5,576 bases of DNA, taken from assembly GCA_002683585.1 (NCBI GenBank), contig NYTQ01000157.1, forward strand, positions 1-5,576, in the 5' to 3' direction. The notes beneath the pieces were generated by a model. It saw nothing but the letters and a program-made list of their open reading frames with translations. It did no database searches and was not told where the DNA came from. Position 1 is the stretch's first letter. Every line of letters starts with the position of its first letter. Source of the DNA: Cryomorphaceae bacterium (GTDB lineage Bacteria > Bacteroidota > Bacteroidia > Flavobacteriales > Crocinitomicaceae). A program made the translations under genes and the position numbers. Below, in pieces: positions 1 to 4,378 of the stretch.

Positions 1-1059
1 GCTTTAAAAAGAGTCATCAATTACCCGAGACGTGCAATAGGAAAAACAAGTATTGAAAAGCTCATCGTTGCAGCAAATAAATATAGCACAAGTATTTGGG
101 AGGTGATTTCGGATTTTCAAAAATACCCTGTAGAAATCAATCGAGGGACACAGGCTAGAATTGGAGAATTCGTAACCATGATTAAAAGCTTTCAAGCCGA
201 GGTAAATGAAAAAGATGCCTTTACACTCGCAGAGCGTATTGCCAAGTCATCTGGTATCATGCGCGAATTAATAAATGAAAAAAACAAGGGCCCCGAAGAA
301 GTGGAGCGATTTCAAAACATAGAGGAGCTACTCGGAGGTATTCAAGAGTTTGTAAATTCTAATGAAGACGATTCAGTAAAAACATTGGCGGACTTTATGC
401 TTGAGGTGGCATTGCTGACTGACGCTGACCAAGATAAGCCTGAAGAGAAAAACCATGTTTCTCTCATGACCATTCACTCAAGTAAAGGTCTCGAATTCCC
501 AAATGTATACCTCGTTGGACTTGAAGAAAACCTATTCCCTTCTCAAATGGCATTGCAATCTAGAACTGACCTTGAAGAGGAAAGAAGGTTGTTCTATGTA
601 GCCGTAACCCGAGCGATGCACTCTTGCACCATCTCATATGCGAGTTCCAGGTTTTTATGGGGGCAAGCGATCAGCTGTGAGCCCTCTAGATTCTTGGACG
701 AAATTGATCCGAACTATCTATCTTTTAATACCGTGAAACAACCAATGGGAAAGGGCTCTTTTGGAAATAAATTTCAAACCGCAAGGACTGGAGGACTAAA
801 CAAAAACCTAGGCGCTCCACCTCCTGGAAATTTACGCTCCCTAAAAGATGTAAAACGAGCACAAGCATCAAATAATGAATCAAATGAGAGCAATAAAGAA
901 ATCAAAGTAGGCTTTAATGTTGAGCACGAACGATTTGGGAAGGGAAAAGTAACTCATATGGAAGGAAGCGGAGCAGATCAAAAAGCCACGATATTTTTCC
1001 CACATCATGGAAGCAAAACGATTTTACTTCGCTTTGCTAACCTCGAAGTACTTGAATGA
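1..1059 (+). CDS. uvrD: UvrD/PcrA-type superfamily 1 DNA helicase, C-terminal part (5' end outside window)
   Basis: An ATP-driven 3'-5' DNA helicase of the UvrD/PcrA family, acting in the cytoplasm in nucleotide-excision and mismatch repair and in clearing replication and transcription conflicts (family knowledge). The frame is open from base 1, so the gene starts upstream; the GTG at 103 is internal. The visible 352 residues begin in the 2B region (INYPRRAIGKTSIEKL, about 7-22), then continue into domain 2A with motif V (TIHSSKGLEF, 157-166) and motif VI (EEERRLFYVAVTR, 192-204, where Arg204 is the expected ATP-sensing arginine). A polar, probably disordered linker covers about 240-300. The last 50 residues (about 301-352) match the Tudor-like C-terminal domain of UvrD/PcrA (VEHERFGKGKV, then FANLEVLE at the end), which contacts RNA polymerase in characterised members. 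About half of a typical 730-780-residue protein is present. It ends at TGA 1057-1059 and converges with the acetyltransferase. UvrD versus PcrA naming is a matter of convention. Confidence 0.95.
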   Translation, partial: ALKRVINYPRRAIGKTSIEKLIVAANKYSTSIWEVISDFQKYPVEINRGTQARIGEFVTMIKSFQAEVNEKDAFTLAERIAKSSGIMRELINEKNKGPEEVERFQNIEELLGGIQEFVNSNEDDSVKTLADFMLEVALLTDADQDKPEEKNHVSLMTIHSSKGLEFPNVYLVGLEENLFPSQMALQSRTDLEEERRLFYVAVTRAMHSCTISYASSRFLWGQAISCEPSRFLDEIDPNYLSFNTVKQPMGKGSFGNKFQTARTGGLNKNLGAPPPGNLRSLKDVKRAQASNNESNESNKEIKVGFNVEHERFGKGKVTHMEGSGADQKATIFFPHHGSKTILLRFANLEVLE

Positions 1060-1061
1060 AA

Positions 1062-1496
1062 TTAGCCGAGATTCTCTTCAATTTCGTGCACAAAATGATA
1101 CCCCTTCACAACAAAATCCTCCTTAAAAAAGAACTTGTGTGCAGCATGGTTGTATGTAAAAGCATCTAAACCGATTGAAACACAGGCTTTCTTCACTGCC
1201 AGATTTTTTGCATAATCAAATAACATTGCCCCAACTCCTCGAGAACGAAAACCCTCCGCAACGACCACATTGTCGAGCTCCATATATTTTCCACACCAAA
1301 GCTTATGCCCAATCCAAACGCCGCTCAAGCCAACAATCTCTTTTTCCTCATAGACGGCAAGCATAGAGTAATTGTGCGGCAGCATGACCTCAAGCTGCTT
1401 TTCATATTCTAAGTGCGTCAAATTTGGATACAAATTCGTTAAAAGCGGATAAACCGTTAATAATTCTTCTTTTGTTTTTAGTTCTTCAATTTTCAT
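1062..1496 (-). CDS. GNAT-family N-acetyltransferase
   Basis: A 144-residue single-domain GNAT acetyltransferase, expected to move an acetyl group from acetyl-CoA to an unknown amine; probably cytoplasmic, with no signal peptide. Motif A is clear: strand beta4 (YMELDNVVVAEGF, about 71-83) leads into the acetyl-CoA pyrophosphate-binding loop RSRGVGA (84-90) and the following helix (MLFDYAKNLA). Motif B is NHAAHKFFFKEDF (116-128). At residue 123 there is Phe where many GNATs have the Tyr that acts as general acid, and at 127 Asp where Gly is usual. Length is normal for a minimal GNAT. The ATG at 1494-1496 (reverse strand) gives an N-terminus that fits the family (MKIEELKTKEELLTVYPLL); no Shine-Dalgarno is visible. 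It stands alone, convergent with the helicase and divergent from the methyltransferase, so its position gives no substrate clue. Confidence 0.9.
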   Translation of the reverse strand: MKIEELKTKEELLTVYPLLTNLYPNLTHLEYEKQLEVMLPHNYSMLAVYEEKEIVGLSGVWIGHKLWCGKYMELDNVVVAEGFRSRGVGAMLFDYAKNLAVKKACVSIGLDAFTYNHAAHKFFFKEDFVVKGYHFVHEIEENLG

Positions 1497-1652
1497 TTCA
1501 ATTTATATAAGTTCGTTTGAGCCGTCTAAACACATTTAGCGCTTGTCAAAAGTCACTTTAGCTAAGCAGACCGAATAGCCCTTAAGGCTTTACAAGAACA
1601 AGCTGGGAAACATAGAACATGGTAAAATATCAATTTCTTATTTTAAAAATAC

Positions 1653-1681
1653 CAAATTGTAATTCATCTGATGACAATTTG
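1653..1681. repeat. Perfect 8-base inverted repeat, possible operator or hairpin
   Basis: CAAATTGT (1653-1660) and ACAATTTG (1674-1681) are exact reverse complements separated by 13 bases. Within the spacer, CATCTGATG (1665-1673) is a further 4+1+4 palindrome, so the element has a nested dyad. The right arm overlaps the TTTG (1678-1681) proposed as a -33 element, which would suit a repressor site. The arms are A+T-rich and no T-run follows directly, which argues against an intrinsic terminator. Function is inferred; A+T-rich DNA yields such repeats by chance at some rate. Confidence 0.4.
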
Positions 1682-1708
1682 CCCTTATTTAAAAGGTGTG
1701 TAAAGTTG
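1678..1708 (+). promoter_or_regulatory. Candidate Bacteroidota-type promoter for the methyltransferase-lipoprotein pair
   Basis: TTTG (1678-1681) followed after 19 bases by TAAAGTTG (1701-1708) fits the Bacteroidota sigma-factor consensus (-33 TTTG, -7 TAnnTTTG), with one mismatch in the -7 box. Transcription would begin near 1713-1716, leaving a leader of about 15 bases before ATG 1731. It competes with the -7-like element at 1718-1725. Confidence 0.4.
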
Positions 1709-1717
1709 TTTTTTTGA

Positions 1718-1725
1718 TACTTTCG
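1718..1725 (+). promoter_or_regulatory. Alternative -7-like element immediately before the methyltransferase start
   Basis: TACTTTCG matches TAnnTTTG except for one base (C for T). If used, transcription would begin at or within a few bases of ATG 1731, giving a leaderless or nearly leaderless mRNA. No good TTG lies about 19-20 bases upstream; the nearest, 1706-1708, is only 9 bases away. The upstream candidate with correct spacing is therefore slightly preferred. Confidence 0.3.
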
Positions 1726-1730
1726 TGTTT

Positions 1731-2489
1731 ATGAAGGCCATTAAACAATTTCTGTTTTCAATGTTAAGTGAAAAAAGCTACCTGAAATTATTACATCGGG
1801 TCTTTTATGTCTTATTTGACATAGGGTTATTAAAGGGTGATCACAAATTCAAGTATCACTATAAGGTTAAATCATTCATCAAAGAGGATGACGTTGTTCT
1901 GGACATTGGAGCTAATCTAGGCTATTTCGCAAAAACATTCTCAAGAATTACCCCAAAGGGAAAAGTGATTTGCGTGGAACCCCTGCCCCAGTATTTTAAT
2001 GTACTGAGTCATTTTTTAGGCCATAAAAAAAATGTAACACTTCACAATGTCGCTCTAGGAAAAGATTCCGGAACAGTAACAATGGTACTCCCAATGCAAG
2101 ATGGAATGATTCGAACCGGCCTTCCATATGTTTCAAAGGACAAAACAGGGTCAAATGAGAGAACACAGGAGGTTCGAATTGTAAATCCACTATCTCTCAT
2201 TGAAGATGAGACAAAACTCGATTATATCAAATGTGACATTGAAGGCTATGAATGGATCGTTTTTCAAGCACTAAAACCTGCCCTTGTCCAGCACCTTCCA
2301 ATTGTTCAAATAGAAATTGCCAATAAGAATCTAGAGGACTTTATAAAATTTTTTGATGCCTTGGAATATGTTCAGTACGGAATTTCCAATTACAAAGTCA
2401 TACGAGAGGAGGGTAAACAGAAAGAAGATGGGGATTATTTATTTGTCCCAAAGTCGAAAGAAGCATCATTTTTAGATAGATTGACATGA
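1731..2489 (+). CDS. FkbM-family SAM-dependent methyltransferase
   Basis: A 252-residue class I methyltransferase of the FkbM family, whose members mostly O-methylate sugars or natural products using S-adenosylmethionine; the substrate here is unknown. The SAM-binding motif I is VVLDIGANLGYF (55-66), followed by the acidic motif II residue Glu83 (VICVEPLPQYF), and then the characteristic second FkbM block LDYIKCDIEGYEW (163-175), with the strand IVQIEIAN (191-198) after it. The roughly 50 N-terminal residues are basic and hydrophobic-rich but lack a signal peptide, so the protein is probably cytosolic or loosely membrane-associated. ATG 1731 is chosen over GTG 1725, which would add only two residues and lies inside a -7-like sequence. 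The TGA stop overlaps the lipoprotein's ATG (ATGA, 2486-2489), implying co-transcription and probably coupled translation. No glycosyltransferase or polysaccharide gene, the usual company of FkbM enzymes, is present in the window. Confidence 0.9.
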   Translation: MKAIKQFLFSMLSEKSYLKLLHRVFYVLFDIGLLKGDHKFKYHYKVKSFIKEDDVVLDIGANLGYFAKTFSRITPKGKVICVEPLPQYFNVLSHFLGHKKNVTLHNVALGKDSGTVTMVLPMQDGMIRTGLPYVSKDKTGSNERTQEVRIVNPLSLIEDETKLDYIKCDIEGYEWIVFQALKPALVQHLPIVQIEIANKNLEDFIKFFDALEYVQYGISNYKVIREEGKQKEDGDYLFVPKSKEASFLDRLT

Positions 2490-3112
2490 GGAAAAAATTG
2501 ATGCTTATATTGCTTATTGGATTCCTGATTGGCTCGTGTCAAAAGAACGCAGGGATATTTGAGATTTCAGGAACGGTCACAGATTTGAGTAGCTCAAGCG
2601 GTCTGGAAAACTGCAAGCTCTACCTCTACAGCTATCCTGTGGGTACTGGTGAAGAATTACTCACGGATTCAACTTTCACACAAAACGATGGCTCATACGC
2701 GTTTTCATTCGAAAGAGCTCAAATGGAAAAGTACAAAATCGAGCTTGAGAAAGATGGTTATTTTGAGGGTGAGGAGATTATCTATTTCTCAGCACTAACG
2801 CTAGAAGAAGTCAACACCGTAAACCTAGAAACTTATGGGAAATCATGGGTTGGGATACGCCTTTTAAATAATAGCCCACAGATTGAAGATCATTTTAGAT
2901 ATATTAAGCAGGAAGGAAAAACCAATTGTTCTGAATGCTGCCCTGCTGAAGAACAAAATTTCTACGGGGATTTAGATACGACCATTTACTGTGCAAATAA
3001 CGCAAATGAGAATTACTCAATCATGTATTGGGTGATCGGAACCTCTATAGTCGATATTGCATCAGCAAACACCACATTCCTGGACACTACCTTAATTGAA
3101 GTAACGTATTAA
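2486..3112 (+). CDS. Small lipoprotein with carboxypeptidase-regulatory-like (Ig-fold) domain
   Basis: A 208-residue predicted lipoprotein of unknown function. The N-terminus is a classic lipoprotein signal: MRKK, a hydrophobic stretch (LMLILLIGFL, 5-14), then lipobox IGSC with Cys18 as the expected lipidated residue. Residues about 25-115 resemble the carboxypeptidase-regulatory-like/CnaB-type beta-sandwich common in Bacteroidota surface proteins: FEISGTVTD near the start, NDGSYAFSF (67-75), then YKIELEKDGYF (83-93). The remaining part (about 116-208) is unfamiliar and carries a cysteine cluster, Cys148-x2-Cys151-Cys152, plus Cys169, and ends in predicted beta strands. No catalytic motif is visible. 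Lipidation implies attachment to the cell envelope, probably the outer membrane; the residues after Cys18 (QKNAG) are not the acidic surface-export signal known from some Bacteroidota, so facing the periplasm is plausible. Its start overlaps the methyltransferase stop by four bases. I do not recognise a named family for the full length. Confidence 0.85.
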   Translation: MRKKLMLILLIGFLIGSCQKNAGIFEISGTVTDLSSSSGLENCKLYLYSYPVGTGEELLTDSTFTQNDGSYAFSFERAQMEKYKIELEKDGYFEGEEIIYFSALTLEEVNTVNLETYGKSWVGIRLLNNSPQIEDHFRYIKQEGKTNCSECCPAEEQNFYGDLDTTIYCANNANENYSIMYWVIGTSIVDIASANTTFLDTTLIEVTY

Positions 3113-3177
3113 AACGAAGCACCTTGATTTCCCATGAATGGCAATAAACCATTAGTTCATAATTGCAAAAAAAAGAC

Positions 3178-3185
3178 TATTTTTG
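3178..3185 (+). promoter_or_regulatory. Bacteroidota -7 element before the TPR-ribH-glmM run
   Basis: TATTTTTG matches TAnnTTTG exactly and lies 17 bases before ATG 3203, predicting transcription start near 3190 and a leader of about 13 bases. The -33 region is weak: the nearest TTG (3163-3165) is only 12 bases upstream, while near the usual 19-22-base distance there is only TTAG (3152-3155). An eight-A tract (3167-3174) sits between. The location in a 90-base gap between same-strand genes supports a new transcript beginning here. Confidence 0.5.
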
Positions 3186-3202
3186 CCTACAAATTTTAGA
3201 AA

Positions 3203-3874
3203 ATGACTGAAAACTTTTCCTTAGAAGACTTAAAACAGAAATTTAGTGAAAACAAAAGCTTTCGCATCTCCACGATTGCCGCTGGTACACTCGTCGTTTT
3301 GGTACTTGGGTTTTTAAGCTACCGCCAATGGATGTGGAAACCTGACAATGAGAAATCCAAAGAAACATACTTCGTTGCCTTGAATGCAATAGCAAACGAA
3401 GGTAAGAATAACGCCATTGACACAAGTAAGGCAGGTGCTAAAACCGATCCGATTAAAAAACTTCAAAGAAGTGTAAAAAAATATGATGGTAAAATTGGTG
3501 GAGAAGTAAGTAAATATATCCTTGCGACGCAGTACATGAGAAAAGGAAAATATAAAGAAGCCCTCGTTTTACTTGAGAATGTAAATGTAGATGACACCTA
3601 CGTGAGCATTGAAGTGATAGGACTGCAAGGAGATTGTCAATCCGAGCTGAAAAACTATGAAAAAGCTTACGCTTTATATCAAGAAGCGGCAGTAACGAAC
3701 GAAAATGACTTCACAAGCCCTATGTATCTATTTAAAGCCGGTCTCATTGCAGAAAAGCTAAAAAAGACTGACGAAGCAAAAGGGCTCTACGAGAAAATTG
3801 CAACCATATACCCTAAGTCTTTTTATGCAAAAGAAAAAAACTTAGAAGCCTACATTGCAAGAAATTCGAAATAA
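3203..3874 (+). CDS. Membrane-anchored tetratricopeptide-repeat protein
   Basis: A 223-residue protein with a short cytoplasmic N-terminus (about 1-21), one transmembrane helix (about 22-39, ISTIAAGTLVVLVLGFLSY, followed by RQWMWK) and a soluble alpha-helical C-terminal part. The N-terminal tail is not a cleavable signal, so a signal-anchor with the C-terminal domain in the periplasm is likely. Two or three TPR-like helix pairs can be seen: about 101-127 (YILATQYMRKGKYKEALVLL), 136-166 (GLQGDCQSELKNYEKAYALY) and 174-206 (LFKAGLIAEKLKKTDEAKGLY, then IYPKSFYA). The architecture resembles YfgM-type anchored TPR proteins of the envelope, but that is a resemblance in layout, not a confident family call. 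TPRs mediate protein-protein contacts; no enzymatic motif is present. It begins just after a good -7 element and ends 12 bases before ribH, so it is probably the first gene of that transcript. A role in riboflavin synthesis is not implied. Confidence 0.85.
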   Translation: MTENFSLEDLKQKFSENKSFRISTIAAGTLVVLVLGFLSYRQWMWKPDNEKSKETYFVALNAIANEGKNNAIDTSKAGAKTDPIKKLQRSVKKYDGKIGGEVSKYILATQYMRKGKYKEALVLLENVNVDDTYVSIEVIGLQGDCQSELKNYEKAYALYQEAAVTNENDFTSPMYLFKAGLIAEKLKKTDEAKGLYEKIATIYPKSFYAKEKNLEAYIARNSK

Positions 3875-3886
3875 ATCCATTGCGCT

Positions 3887-4378
3887 ATGGCAACGTCCAA
3901 TAAAAATTTATCAGCGTACGATAAAAGCAAAATTAAAAGTGGTGCCGATTTAACAATCGGCATTGTTGTTTCTGAGTGGAACAATGAAATCACCTCAAAT
4001 CTTTGTAAAGGCGCTGTTCAAACGCTTTTGGAAAATAATGTCCTTGAGGAAAATATTAAAATTCAAAAAGTACCAGGCGCTTTTGAATTACCTCTGGGTG
4101 CACAATTCTTATTAAAGAATCAAAGTTTTGATGGAATTATTACCATTGGCACTGTAATTCAGGGAGAAACAAAACATTTCGATTTCGTTTGTCAGGGGGC
4201 GACAGAGGGTATTATGCGTGTGATGTTAGATTTCAATACGCCAATTTCATTTTGTGTTCTTACAGACAACACAATAGAGCAATCAATTGCAAGATCCGGT
4301 GGAAAGCATGGGAACAAAGGTATTGAGGCCGCTGTAAGCCTTCTTCAGATGATTGCAGCACATAAATCATTATCATGA
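3887..4378 (+). CDS. ribH: 6,7-dimethyl-8-ribityllumazine synthase (lumazine synthase)
   Basis: Lumazine synthase condenses 5-amino-6-ribitylamino-uracil with 3,4-dihydroxy-2-butanone 4-phosphate to give 6,7-dimethyl-8-ribityllumazine, the direct precursor of riboflavin. The 163-residue length is normal. All family hallmarks are present: IGIVVSEWN (24-32, with Trp31 expected to stack on the pyrimidine substrate), VPGAFELP (62-69), GTVIQGETKHFDFV (88-101, containing the catalytic His97 and phosphate-binding loop), VLTDNTIEQSIARSG (124-138, with Arg136) and GNKG (142-145). Members usually assemble into pentamers or 60-mer capsids in the cytoplasm. The roughly 20 residues before strand one (MATSNKNLSAYDKSK) are probably flexible. 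No FMN riboswitch fold is apparent upstream; only 12 bases separate it from the TPR gene, so expression probably depends on the promoter before that gene. The stop overlaps the next start (ATGA). Confidence 0.97.
   Translation: MATSNKNLSAYDKSKIKSGADLTIGIVVSEWNNEITSNLCKGAVQTLLENNVLEENIKIQKVPGAFELPLGAQFLLKNQSFDGIITIGTVIQGETKHFDFVCQGATEGIMRVMLDFNTPISFCVLTDNTIEQSIARSGGKHGNKGIEAAVSLLQMIAAHKSLS

Larger units (their letters stand above)
1497..1730. other. Non-coding divergent intergenic region with short dyads
   Basis: This stretch lies between the divergently transcribed acetyltransferase and methyltransferase genes. I find no convincing ORF or RNA gene in it. It contains several small dyads: CTAAA-CACA-TTTAG (1526-1539), TTAGCTAA (1558-1565), the palindrome CCTTAAGG (1580-1587) and the longer inverted repeat at 1653-1681. 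None is a G+C-rich stem followed by a T-run, so I do not call a terminator. Rightward promoter elements are listed separately. On the leftward strand before the acetyltransferase I see no clear TAnnTTTG element, only an A+T-rich stretch (TTATATAAATTG, reverse strand, about 1499-1510). Confidence 0.6.

Noticed and set aside
103..1059. GTG at 103 as the start of the helicase gene
   Set aside because: The frame is open to base 1 and the upstream residues (INYPRRAIGKTSIEKL) are typical UvrD/PcrA 2B sequence, so the gene begins outside the window.
1175..1366. 63-residue forward open frame inside the acetyltransferase
   Set aside because: It is antisense to a clear GNAT domain including the acetyl-CoA loop; the translation is low-information and unlike known proteins.
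1526..1587. Small dyads CTAAA/TTTAG, TTAGCTAA and CCTTAAGG as terminators or operators
   Set aside because: Each is only 4-5 bases per arm in A+T-rich DNA, lacks a T-run and has no spacing relation to a promoter; chance occurrence is the simplest explanation.
1996..2190. 64-residue reverse-strand open frame inside the methyltransferase
   Set aside because: It overlaps conserved FkbM coding sequence, and its translation shows no recognisable motif.
3134..3160. Hairpin between the lipoprotein and the TPR gene (AATGG/CCATT with flanking ATG/CAT) as a terminator
   Set aside because: The stem is short and A+T-rich with a bulge, and what follows on the + strand is an A-run rather than a T-run, so it does not fit an intrinsic terminator.
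3875..3886. FMN riboswitch before ribH
   Set aside because: Only 12 bases separate ribH from the preceding gene, and the 90-base gap further upstream shows no conserved RFN-element sequence, so there is no room or signal for one.
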